Origin: Bacteroidota bacterium
GTDB taxonomy: Bacteria; Bacteroidota; Bacteroidia; Chitinophagales; Saprospiraceae
Direction: 5' to 3'
NCBI GenBank assembly: GCA_008501835.1
Contig: QQUB01000191.1
Span: forward strand, 1-8,633
DNA length: 8,633 nucleotides
The translations under genes were made by a program, and so were the position numbers. The notes below the pieces were generated by a model. That model was not told the origin of the DNA. It made no database searches and saw only the letters and a program-made list of their open reading frames with translations. Every line of letters starts with the position of its first letter. The first letter of the stretch is position 1. This document shows positions 1 to 6,939 of this stretch, piece by piece.

Positions 1-938
1 TAAAGCTCCTGGTAATAATGCGGCCCTGTTCCACCGGAAACTGTATTGGACATTTTTTTCCAGGAAGCACCTCCGTTTTCAGAGCGATAGACGCCTCCTT
101 TTCTGCGGTCTAATTCAATAGCTGCATAAACCACATCAGGGTTTTGAGGAGAAACAGCAATACCTATTTTTCCCATATTTGATCTCGGCAAACCTGAACT
201 CAGTTTTTTCCAGGTATCACCACCATCCGTACTTTTATAAATGGCTGTTCCGGGGCCACCTCCCATGTAAGCAGCGACCGTTCTGTGACGTTGCCAGGTA
301 GCGGCATACATTACATCAGGATTTCCGGGTTCTACAGCAATATCCGTAACACCGACCCATTCATCGTCGCCAAGAACTTTCGTCCAGTTCTCTCCTCCAT
401 CCGTGGTTTTGTAAAGCCCGCGGTCACCGCCACTGCTCCATAAAGGTCCTTGTGATGCGACCAGAACAACATCGGAATTGTCGGGATGAATAAAAATTTC
501 AGAAATGTGCTCGGAGTTTTTCAAACCAACATTTTTCCAGTTTTTTCCGTCGTTGGTACTTTTATACACTCCATCTCCATAGCCTACGTGACGACCACCG
601 ACGTTCTCTCCGGATCCTACCCAAATGGTGGATGGATTACTTGGGTCAATAGCGACACAACCTGTGGAATAAACGGGCTGGCTGTCAAAGATCGGATTCC
701 AGGTAACTCCGGAATTTTCAGTTTTCCAAACACCTCCTGAACCTACGGCAACATACCAGACGCTGTTATCGTTCGGGTGCAGGGCAATATCGGCAATCCT
801 GCCCGAAGTAAAGGCTGGTCCGACATTACGCATTTTAATTCCTGAAAACATGGGCCCTTTTTTGTCTCCGTCGGGTTGGGCCAAAAGGGAGAGACTCATC
901 AAACCCAAAAGTAGGGTTGTGAAAATCTTGTTTTTCAT
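1..938 (-). CDS. Secreted BNR/VPS10-sortilin-like beta-propeller protein, N-terminal part (3' end outside window)
   Basis: The reading frame is open from the ATG at 938 to the window edge, giving 312 residues. It begins with a signal peptide (residues 1-20, MKNKIF then a Leu-rich core, probable cut at LLA-Q), so the product is exported. Five Asp-box (BNR) motifs of the S/T-x-D/N-G-x-x-W type are visible: ENSGVTW (74-80), STNDGKNW (127-134), TTDGGENW (178-185), STDGGDTW (236-243) and SENGGASW (286-293). Each is preceded by a GVWK/GVYK/GLYK strand and separated by 'HPxNxDVVYAA'-type strands. This is the pattern of the large Bacteroidota 'glycosyl hydrolase / VPS10 domain' family, usually around 1000 residues, so roughly the first third is present. 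Asp boxes are structural and do not show sialidase activity; the substrate is unknown. An in-frame ATG at 947 would add MDS; 938 is preferred because it puts basic residues at the start of the signal peptide. A separate terminator precedes it, so it probably has its own promoter, which I could not identify. Confidence 0.88.
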   Translation of the reverse strand, partial: MKNKIFTTLLLGLMSLSLLAQPDGDKKGPMFSGIKMRNVGPAFTSGRIADIALHPNDNSVWYVAVGSGGVWKTENSGVTWNPIFDSQPVYSTGCVAIDPSNPSTIWVGSGENVGGRHVGYGDGVYKSTNDGKNWKNVGLKNSEHISEIFIHPDNSDVVLVASQGPLWSSGGDRGLYKTTDGGENWTKVLGDDEWVGVTDIAVEPGNPDVMYAATWQRHRTVAAYMGGGPGTAIYKSTDGGDTWKKLSSGLPRSNMGKIGIAVSPQNPDVVYAAIELDRRKGGVYRSENGGASWKKMSNTVSGGTGPHYYQEL

Positions 939-1086
939 ACTATCCATATTTTTGTAAAGTAATTAAGGCGAACGCGTAAAGGCTAATTTAACAAATAAAA
1001 GCTTTACGACTTGGTACTTTGAACAGAATAAAAACAAGAAAAGACCGGAAAAGTTAAAACCTTTGACCAGGTTTAAGGAAAAGAAG

Positions 1087-1124
1087 AAAGGGCACGAAAC
1101 CGATTCACAGGATTCGTGCCCTTT
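1087..1124 (-). terminator. Rho-independent terminator after the 622-residue repeat protein gene
   Basis: A perfect 12-bp stem (AAAGGGCACGAA at 1087-1098, TTCGTGCCCTTT at 1113-1124) encloses a 14-nt loop. It begins 7 nt beyond the stop codon of the gene ending at 1131. On the minus strand it is followed by a pyrimidine-rich stretch (CTTCTTTTCC). On the plus strand it is followed by a run of seven T (1122-1128), so it could stop transcription in both directions. A weaker 6-bp hairpin (AAACCT 1057-1062, AGGTTT 1069-1074) lies farther downstream. Confidence 0.8.
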
Positions 1125-1130
1125 TTTTAT

Positions 1131-2999
1131 TTACTGTAAAATTATTTTTCGTCCAAAGATAGAACCCTCTGTTCTGAATACGATGGAATAAACACCTCTT
1201 GGAAGATAACTGACATCCAGAGAAGTTTGAGCCCCTGAAAGTGTCTGAGATCTGATTGCCAGCCCTGTATTATCATAAAGATAAACCTGCACTTTTTCAG
1301 GTGATGGATAATCTCCAATATCAATATTCAGGTAGTCCGTAGCCGGATTAGGATAGAGATTCAAGGCAGCTACCAATTCCTGATCCTCTGTGGAAACGAT
1401 GGTTTCAACCACATTGATATACATGGTGTAAATCGCTTCACTGAAATCAGCTCCGTCAAATACTCTGAACAGGAAACTGTCATACGGTTCCCCAAGACCA
1501 TCATTCATCGGTACATAGGTCAACTGATCGAGATACTGAGCTTCCACAACCTGCCCAGTAGCCAGATTGGCTCCATTGAGGTGAAGAATCCCAATGGATG
1601 GTTTTTGAACAATCTGGATCGCAGCAAGTGTATCGTCCAGGTCTATATCAGAAAAGTTAAAATCAGCTGATGCAAAACTATAAGGTGTTTCTTCTAAGGT
1701 ATAAACAGCATTATCCGCTGCAGTAGGAGCTGCATTGGGCTCTCCAAACCAATATAAGGTGCTGTTATAATTGAAATCCCTAAAGGTGAAAAAATTGATC
1801 TTATCTCCGGTAATGTCCATGGAAAACTCGAAATAATTAAAGGCATCCTGGCCATCCGGAATTGGCATCTGGATTAATTCAGTTCCATCATAAAAGAACA
1901 GGAAGGAGTAAAAACCGGGATCATAAAATGACACAAATGCTCCGTCCTCATTGTCTGTAAAAAAGGTACTGTAAGTGTAACCAACAGGAGGATCAACAAC
2001 CGTCAGATCTACTCCATCATATACCCCCATCTTGTAGACGTATGTTAAATTTTCTATATAAACAGGATACAATGCCGATTCAGAAAACCCGGAACCATAT
2101 CCTAAATAATGCCCTGCCGGGTTAGGTATCTCAACCCAATTATCTCCATCGAGCTCATGCAGGATTCCCTCGTAATTCTGATCATCAAATCTGAAAAATA
2201 AATTACCATCCAGCTCCCCTATATAGGAAACGCCCATAACCCACTCCGGTAAATCCAATTGCTCAAAATTGGTTCCGTCAAAAGTGTATACGACGTTATT
2301 GAAATTCAGGTCATACAAGCTTAGGTAGATATACTCATCAGAGGTGGCAATAGCCCATGGGTTAGAGGTTCCCTCCGGCAGAGTAACTTCCTGAAAAGTG
2401 GTTCCGTTAAAACTGTAGAAATAACTGTTCCAAAATTCATCATTGAGCGTGAGGTACATAATTCCATTGGCCTCACCTATACTATTACCGAAAAAATAAC
2501 CTTCCGGCAAAGGCACATCCTCTACAACATCATCGTTGATAACCTTGAGAGAATACAGAAAGTTGAAGAAATTGTAATAGGTGATATAAACCTGATCCTC
2601 ATAGGAAAAGGCATAATAACCTAATTCCTCGTCAGGAAAATCTGCCTGAATCTCGGAAAATTCACCATCCTGAAAGGACATTATTACGGTATTATAAAGC
2701 TCATCATAAAAAGTGAGATAAAAGGTATTCTCCAACTGTGCAAGTGACCAGTTAAACATAAAACCTTCCGGTGATTCTATTTCTGTTAAAACATCTCCAT
2801 CAAAGGAATGAAAACTACGGTTGTAATTCAGGTCCCGATAAGTGAGGAATGCCACTTCATCGTATTGACCAACATAACCATCATAATACTTATCGGTAGG
2901 GTTTGTTACTTCAGTAAAAATAAAATCCTGAGCGTTGGAACCCGTTGTCCCCATAAGGATTATGATAAAAAAGGAAAGTATGGGTAAAATTTTTTTCAT
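1131..2999 (-). CDS. Secreted repeat protein with cadherin-like domain and type IX secretion sorting domain
   Basis: The 622-residue product has a signal peptide (residues 1-24: MKK, hydrophobic core FFIIILMG, cut near SNA-Q). Residues 25-419 form about nine units of 43-45 residues. Each carries a 'F.E(I/V)..PxG' start, a central strand such as 'YLT(F/L)YD', and a closing 'YxF(D/N)G'; the region is very rich in Tyr, Phe, Asp and Asn. Residues 424-532 resemble the Bacteroidota cadherin/Ig-like module (AAPTAADNAVYTLEE start; LTYVPMNDGLGEPYDSFLFR centre). Residues 547-622 are a type A T9SS sorting domain (NLYPNPATDYLNI, YDNTGL, LPRGVYSIVF, basic C-terminus GRKIILQ). The protein is therefore probably exported by the type IX system and released or anchored at the cell surface. 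The repeats suggest a beta-propeller or solenoid, perhaps for glycan or protein binding; no catalytic motif is visible. The gene is single, with a terminator downstream and a palindrome-containing promoter region upstream. Confidence 0.9.
   Translation of the reverse strand: MKKILPILSFFIIILMGTTGSNAQDFIFTEVTNPTDKYYDGYVGQYDEVAFLTYRDLNYNRSFHSFDGDVLTEIESPEGFMFNWSLAQLENTFYLTFYDELYNTVIMSFQDGEFSEIQADFPDEELGYYAFSYEDQVYITYYNFFNFLYSLKVINDDVVEDVPLPEGYFFGNSIGEANGIMYLTLNDEFWNSYFYSFNGTTFQEVTLPEGTSNPWAIATSDEYIYLSLYDLNFNNVVYTFDGTNFEQLDLPEWVMGVSYIGELDGNLFFRFDDQNYEGILHELDGDNWVEIPNPAGHYLGYGSGFSESALYPVYIENLTYVYKMGVYDGVDLTVVDPPVGYTYSTFFTDNEDGAFVSFYDPGFYSFLFFYDGTELIQMPIPDGQDAFNYFEFSMDITGDKINFFTFRDFNYNSTLYWFGEPNAAPTAADNAVYTLEETPYSFASADFNFSDIDLDDTLAAIQIVQKPSIGILHLNGANLATGQVVEAQYLDQLTYVPMNDGLGEPYDSFLFRVFDGADFSEAIYTMYINVVETIVSTEDQELVAALNLYPNPATDYLNIDIGDYPSPEKVQVYLYDNTGLAIRSQTLSGAQTSLDVSYLPRGVYSIVFRTEGSIFGRKIILQ
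1743..2927 (-). repeat. Nine tandem 43-45-residue coding repeats inside the secreted protein
   Basis: Units begin near residues 25, 69, 113, 158, 202, 245, 288, 331 and 374 of the 622-residue protein. Spacing is 44-45 residues for the first four units and 43-44 for the rest. Shared positions are F.E(I/V)..PxG at the start, an aromatic strand with (F/Y)YD or (F/R)D-x-N-(Y/F)-N in the middle, and Y.FDG(T/D) at the end. Units are diverged in sequence, which suggests old duplication rather than recent expansion. Confidence 0.75.
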
Positions 3000-3019
3000 A
3001 GATCAAAGGTTTAGGTTGA

Positions 3020-3073
3020 AAAAGCGCTTTAGCGATTGCTTACAAAAATACACAATCCATCTAAAGCGCTTTT
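3020..3073. promoter_or_regulatory. Paired AAAGCGCTTT palindromes, possible repressor operator pair
   Basis: The decamer palindrome AAAGCGCTTT occurs twice, at 3021-3030 and 3063-3072, with centres exactly 42 bp apart (about four helical turns). The flanks extend this into a 13-bp perfect inverted repeat, AAAAGCGCTTTAG (3020-3032) against CTAAAGCGCTTTT (3061-3073). The symmetric core with a central CG resembles LacI-family or cre-type operators, and the sites flank a candidate -7 element for the 622-residue protein gene. An alternative is a long-loop (28 nt) terminator for the hydrolase gene ending at 3145: on the minus strand the right arm runs into five T. I favour the operator reading because the loop is long and both arms are themselves palindromes. 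Confidence 0.5.
3043..3050 (-). promoter_or_regulatory. Candidate Bacteroidota -7 promoter element for the secreted repeat protein gene
   Basis: The minus strand reads TATTTTTG here, a full match to the TAnnTTTG consensus of Bacteroidota primary-sigma promoters. It would place the transcription start near 3036-3039 and give a 5' leader of about 40 nt. I see no clear TTTG at the expected -33 position; the right-hand AAAGCGCTTT palindrome occupies that region. A match of this length in A/T-rich DNA can arise by chance. Confidence 0.35.
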
Positions 3074-3144
3074 GTGTTGTCGAATTTTAAAATGTCTATT
3101 TCATTACAAACTACCTGACTTAACACCTGTTTTATGTGGCTTCA

Positions 3145-4647
3145 TCAGGTATTTAACCACTTGAAAATCTGTTTATTGACTATATCGTCCGTAAAATAGG
3201 TAAGGTGATTAATGTCTGCTTCCATCTCCAATTTTACTTGTCTGTCCTGGGAAATAGGAAATCCACCTGCTGTTGCTCCCGCATCAAAACTTCCCATGGT
3301 TGGCACTACCATATCATTATTTTCTCCAAAAACTTTCGCCAATAATTTCATCAGAACTTTCTTTCCAAAGCGGACCAACAATTTTTCATCATAAGGTACA
3401 TAATTGGATCCGATGGAGAAATATTGAGTCGAAATGGCCGGAGTACTGTTCAGTCTTTTTATATAATCTCCCTTGGGTTGCATGGCCTGCAGACCAGGAA
3501 TGGAAGCGACAGCTCCTCCTCCGACAACCTTTATAAAGGTAATCAGGCTCTCCAGGATTACCGTGGCAGTATTGTCTGGAAGATTGGTCAACAAATTGGT
3601 GTATGAATCGATCAATTTGATCCAATTATCTTTATCCGTAAGAATGGTCCCCTGATGCGGTGTTCCAACAAATACAGTTTTGTTTACCTGGATCTTGTGA
3701 TCTTTATCGTTGAGCTGGTCAAGCCTTTCGGCAATTTCACGAGCCACTAATCCCCCGCGACTATGGGTAACCATATCGATATTGAGGTCAGCACCTTCAG
3801 GTTTCATTTTGAGGAACTCTTTGACATTATCACTTGGAAAGTGGTGTAAACTTGGGTGGTTAAAAGCAAAAATCCTGCCTTCATAAAAATCATTGATCTG
3901 GTTCATCCAGTCGCTTTTGATCAACCCTTCGAAAGCTGCCTGCCAGGTGGAGAAGGTACCATGTACCAAAAGCAAAGACCGTTTTCCCGCAACCTTATCC
4001 CAATCCATCGTCAATCCGTCGAGGTTGCCCGGAGCTATCATATTCAACCCGTACGGGCGGTTTTTATTTTCCCAGGCTTTAACAAGGGCCAGGGCCCCTA
4101 GTTCGATCAGGTCGTCAGCCAGCCAGGCAAATACTTTAACCAGCCTTCTGATCCCCTTGGTGATAATTCCTCTAACATTGGAATCCGAATCATCCACAGC
4201 ATCTGCTCCTTTTCTGGGCAACATAAAGTTGAACTTTTCGTCATCATGTTCATCAGGAAATACCCAGCGACTCTCACCATTCTCATCTGTATGAAGAACG
4301 GCACACATCATGTTCTTTCTGGTTTTAGGAGTGCTCAACACCATTGCAGGCTCACCTTTATCAGTGGTCCTCGTAATTCCAGCGGCACGGGTGGTACTTT
4401 CGTCAGCACCTTCGTACTCATCCTTTTGAATTTCTATTTCAAACTGGTTGAAAAGGATAACGTCATTTGAAGCTACGGATGCCATCAATTTTTTATGCAT
4501 CTGATCTTCCACTCCCGGACCACGGGTAGCTGTTTCTTTGGTGTCCATTTCTTTAATGGTACCATGCATTCCCGGTGCATGTATTGAAAAACCCGATGCT
4601 GATGAAATTTGAACGGGTTCGCTGCTGCCGCTTAATTTGATTTCCAT
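3145..4647 (-). CDS. Cytoplasmic alpha/beta hydrolase (lipase/esterase type) with long N-terminal extension, partner of the CHAT gene
   Basis: The 500-residue product has no signal peptide. The C-terminal half is an alpha/beta hydrolase of the lipase/PGAP1-like type. It has an oxyanion-hole strand LLLVHGTFST (225-234), a nucleophile elbow THSRGG (294-299, Ser296), the lipase-like GTPHQGT (328-334), a likely acid Asp445 in ENNDMVVPT, and a likely His481 in DINHLTYF. All triad positions are therefore present, and ester, thioester or phospholipid hydrolysis is plausible; the substrate is unknown. Residues 1-60 are Ser/Gly-rich and probably flexible. Residues 61-145 look like a beta-rich domain (DVILFNQFEIEI; VLHTDENGESRWVFP). 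Residues 160-195 form a helical, partly amphipathic segment just before the hydrolase core. The gene follows the CHAT gene in the same direction with a 209-nt gap that contains a palindromic element. The start at 4647 has an A-rich leader and no Shine-Dalgarno. A role as effector of a CHAT-controlled module is inference. Confidence 0.85.
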   Translation of the reverse strand: MEIKLSGSSEPVQISSASGFSIHAPGMHGTIKEMDTKETATRGPGVEDQMHKKLMASVASNDVILFNQFEIEIQKDEYEGADESTTRAAGITRTTDKGEPAMVLSTPKTRKNMMCAVLHTDENGESRWVFPDEHDDEKFNFMLPRKGADAVDDSDSNVRGIITKGIRRLVKVFAWLADDLIELGALALVKAWENKNRPYGLNMIAPGNLDGLTMDWDKVAGKRSLLLVHGTFSTWQAAFEGLIKSDWMNQINDFYEGRIFAFNHPSLHHFPSDNVKEFLKMKPEGADLNIDMVTHSRGGLVAREIAERLDQLNDKDHKIQVNKTVFVGTPHQGTILTDKDNWIKLIDSYTNLLTNLPDNTATVILESLITFIKVVGGGAVASIPGLQAMQPKGDYIKRLNSTPAISTQYFSIGSNYVPYDEKLLVRFGKKVLMKLLAKVFGENNDMVVPTMGSFDAGATAGGFPISQDRQVKLEMEADINHLTYFTDDIVNKQIFKWLNT

Positions 4648-4690
4648 GATGTTGTTTTTATTGAAGTTGTTTTTGATTTAACCTTTAATA

Positions 4691-4840
4691 TACCTCGCTG
4701 GCGGGGTCGGTTTTAAGTTGTAAAGTGCAACTTTTTGACTTAAAATCGGGGATGGAACTTCTTCCGGCATGGAATCCACCCCCGGATCACCATGGGAAAA
4801 GTCACCTTTTCTCCATTGATCCGACCCCGCCAGCGAGGTA
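4691..4840. repeat. MITE-like palindromic element with 18-20 bp perfect terminal inverted repeats
   Basis: The left end TACCTCGCTGGCGGGGTCGG (4691-4710) is the exact reverse complement of 4821-4840. The match stops precisely at both ends. If the outer TA on each side is a target duplication, the element is 146 bp with 18-bp terminal repeats, as for MITEs mobilised by IS630/Tc1-type transposases. The interior is also self-complementary: TTTTAAG (4711-4717) with CTTAAAA (4739-4745); CGGGGATGGA (4747-4756) with 4775-4784 (9 of 10 pairs); and 4783-4801 with 4806-4823 (imperfect, CGGATCA/TGATCCG ends). The whole could fold into a cloverleaf-like form. It contains no gene. It lies 16 nt beyond the CHAT stop codon and 43 nt before the hydrolase start codon. 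Other copies in the genome would settle whether it is mobile; otherwise it could be an intercistronic RNA structure. Confidence 0.6.
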
Positions 4841-4856
4841 GATAACCATTCTTCCA

Positions 4857-6800
4857 TTACTTTTTATATTCCAGCGTCAACCCCGGATTACCGTAAAACA
4901 GATAGGCCAGGGGCGTAAGAGATTCTTTGTAGTCGTAATTCTTCCTAAGTTCCAACAAAACCTCTGCCACAGGTCGTTTTTTATTCAAAACCTCCTCATA
5001 GAATTGCTCTGCAAAAACCCTTGCGTGGGTATCGTGAACTTCCCATAACGGAGCCACAAAACCTAACATTCCCTTTTTCAACAATACTCCCGGAAAACCG
5101 CTGGCCTGCCCCAAAGAAGCACCGGCTGTGCCAACCTGACATGCATTGAGGAACATAAATGAAATCGGCGGAACATCCCCACAATTATAAACCCCAATCA
5201 TCGAATTAGGGCTCAAATCTCCGTCTTCAACAATAATCTTTTGTTCGTTATGGGTCGGATCACTATATCCGTGTAGTGCCATGTGCAATGCGTGACCTTT
5301 TATAGGAGGAGTGATTTCCGTCATATCGAGAATATCATCTTTTTTGGCCTCCACTATGGTTGCATTAAACTTATCTCTCAGAAACTCTTTTTCCTTTATA
5401 GCCTCTTCCAATGGTTTTACAGGTGACGTAAACGGATAGTCCGCAGCTATGGCCGTCAACCTGCCTACTGTTAGGCCGGTAGGAGGAGGGGTAACTACCC
5501 GCTGATGCAACCACCATCTTCCAATGATGGCCTGGGTACCCAGGAAATCCGGTGCATCTGTATCAATAGAGAAATTATTGGAATACGCCAGTTCCCATGG
5601 AATATATGGTTCATCCGTCCAAATCAGAATACGTGGAGCACTACCGGTTTTTTCACTGACTGCTTTATAAATATTAAAAAATGCCTCAGGAATCAAATCC
5701 GCTATGGATTGTCCTAAGGTGATTAGAGCGTTACGGGCAATCCGGGATTTATAATCTTCCTTTTTGAGTTCGACGCCTAATACTTTGGCAAAACTTTTGG
5801 CATCGTCGTAGGAAACTTTTGCACTTTCATCGCTTTCAGGATCAGGAGAGGTAATATGCCAATGTAACTGTTTATCTGCTTCGTCTTTTTTTATCGTTAC
5901 CGTAATGTCGACCTTTCCTTCCTGATTAAAAACGCCTTCCAGATTCATGCTGCATCCTTCTTCTTCCGGGTCAGGTTTGGCAGCAGTGTCCTGAACTACC
6001 CCTATTTTGATATTTCTTCTGGCAGTTCCTACAGGCTGGAATTGATAAAAATAAGTTGCGATCAAATTGATCTCTGAGGCCCCGGAATTAACGGTTCCTT
6101 CAAACACCGTCTGTGCATCAGCATGTAAGGCCAAGGGTTTCATTTCACTGTTGGAAATGGTGGCACCAATGGCCATGAGAGAAACCATTACCGGTTCTGA
6201 AGTCGGTTTATCGATTGAAACTTTTTTCACATCGAGCAAGGTTTTATCCAGCTCACTACTGAACCCAACGTAAACCTTGAATTCCTGACCGCCTTCCAGT
6301 TTTCCCGGATCACTGATACTCGGGTAGGCTTCAAAAGATTCATCGTCATCCGCCTCAGCTCCTTTGCTAGATCCTGGGAGTTTTGGACTCACTGGTGGTA
6401 CCCAAAACTCGTCATGTTCATCTCCGTTTTCAGGAGGTGAGGATTCCTCCATAGCTTCTTCCGGCGGGATTACATAACCGACCGGCTTTGCATCTATCAA
6501 AACGACATAAGGCTCATCAGGATACAGCATATCAACTGATTCCTCAGAAGTGATGGTTTCATTAGAACCACTTTCATGCAGGTCCAGGGCAATGGTTAAG
6601 ATCACATCCCCTTTGACATATTCAAGCCGATCAATTAACTGATTGGTGGAAAATAAATAATGAAAGATTTCATTGCCTTCCTTTCGTTCTATTATGACGA
6701 AGTTCGCATATGAATTTTCAAGCTTTTTCAGGGCCTGTTTTGCAGTGAGACTTGCATCCAGTAAGATGAAGTCATCCAAGGTGATCTCCTTTACGAGCAT
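4857..6800 (-). CDS. CHAT-domain (caspase/separase-like) cysteine peptidase with CBS-like N-terminus
   Basis: The 647-residue product has no signal peptide or membrane helix, so it should be cytoplasmic. Residues 1-115 resemble a pair of CBS-like units (ILLDASLTAKQALKKLE, NFVIIE, YLFSTNQLIDRL; then ITSEESVDML, YVVLIDAKPVGYVIP), which could bind a nucleotide. Residues 115-163 are an acidic, Pro/Ser-rich linker. Residues 165-270 are beta-rich, probably a sandwich. From about 330 to the end lies the CHAT domain: ILIWTDEPYIPWELAY (391-406), the His motif HMALHGYSD (506-514, catalytic His510), the Cys motif FLNACQVG (550-557, catalytic Cys554), and the family signature GFVAPLWEVHD...FAEQFYEEVL...PVAEVLLELR...FYGNPGL. 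Both catalytic residues are present, so an active peptidase is expected. The family includes separase relatives and CRISPR-linked TPR-CHAT. Unlike many CHAT proteins it has no TPR array. The alpha/beta hydrolase gene follows downstream. Start at 6800 is the first Met and fits the CBS-like fold; no Shine-Dalgarno precedes it. Confidence 0.9.
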   Translation of the reverse strand: MLVKEITLDDFILLDASLTAKQALKKLENSYANFVIIERKEGNEIFHYLFSTNQLIDRLEYVKGDVILTIALDLHESGSNETITSEESVDMLYPDEPYVVLIDAKPVGYVIPPEEAMEESSPPENGDEHDEFWVPPVSPKLPGSSKGAEADDDESFEAYPSISDPGKLEGGQEFKVYVGFSSELDKTLLDVKKVSIDKPTSEPVMVSLMAIGATISNSEMKPLALHADAQTVFEGTVNSGASEINLIATYFYQFQPVGTARRNIKIGVVQDTAAKPDPEEEGCSMNLEGVFNQEGKVDITVTIKKDEADKQLHWHITSPDPESDESAKVSYDDAKSFAKVLGVELKKEDYKSRIARNALITLGQSIADLIPEAFFNIYKAVSEKTGSAPRILIWTDEPYIPWELAYSNNFSIDTDAPDFLGTQAIIGRWWLHQRVVTPPPTGLTVGRLTAIAADYPFTSPVKPLEEAIKEKEFLRDKFNATIVEAKKDDILDMTEITPPIKGHALHMALHGYSDPTHNEQKIIVEDGDLSPNSMIGVYNCGDVPPISFMFLNACQVGTAGASLGQASGFPGVLLKKGMLGFVAPLWEVHDTHARVFAEQFYEEVLNKKRPVAEVLLELRKNYDYKESLTPLAYLFYGNPGLTLEYKK

Positions 6801-6848
6801 AGGCGTTTTGGTTTTCCAAAGAAGTGAATGTGCAATTTAAGAAAAATC

Positions 6849-6876
6849 AGAGGAAAAGGAAAGAGGGGGAAGAGGG
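6849..6876. other. 28-nt pure purine tract in the CHAT upstream region
   Basis: Every base from 6849 to 6876 on the plus strand is A or G. On the minus strand it is therefore a C/T tract 49-76 nt upstream of the CHAT start codon. No function is shown. The rest of the 239-nt gap (6801-7039) holds the two inverted repeats listed separately, and I could not find a convincing -7/-33 promoter pair for the CHAT gene. Confidence 0.4.
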
Positions 6877-6909
6877 TGACATTAAGATTTTGAAAAAAGA
6901 CAGGTTGGG

Positions 6910-6936
6910 TAAAATCGAATAAAAATCATTATTCGA
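6910..6936 (-). terminator. Small A/T-rich hairpin with U run, possible terminator after the TraB-like gene
   Basis: An 8-bp perfect stem (TCGAATAA 6915-6922, TTATTCGA 6929-6936) with a 6-nt loop is followed on the minus strand by TTTTA (6914-6910). It lies about 100 nt beyond the stop codon of the gene ending at 7040. The stem is low in GC, so terminator strength is uncertain. It may act together with the longer inverted repeat next to it. Confidence 0.4.
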
Positions 6937-6939
6937 ATT

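Larger units (their letters stand above)
3000..3144 (-). other. Intergenic region between hydrolase and secreted repeat protein genes
   Basis: This 145-nt gap contains the paired AAAGCGCTTT palindromes and the candidate -7 element. The remainder (3074-3144) is A/T-rich without a convincing small gene. A 6-bp pair ACCTGA (3113-3118) and TCAGGT (3145-3150, overlapping the hydrolase stop codon) is too short to call a terminator. Confidence 0.5.

Noticed and set aside
486..740. Plus-strand open frame of 84 codons
   Set aside because: It is antisense to the Asp-box repeats of the BNR/VPS10-like gene, which has a signal peptide and five motifs in the minus frame.
1142..1324. Minus-strand frame of 60 codons within the 3' end of the secreted repeat protein gene
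   Set aside because: It is a shifted-frame shadow of the T9SS sorting domain coding region.
3020..3073. Simple rho-independent terminator for the hydrolase gene
   Set aside because: The 28-nt loop and the fact that each arm is itself a palindrome fit an operator pair better; it is kept only as an alternative.
3893..4294. Plus-strand open frame of 133 codons opposite the hydrolase gene
   Set aside because: It lies fully antisense to a well-supported gene, has a Ser/Pro-rich composition typical of antisense frames, and shows no motif or upstream signal.
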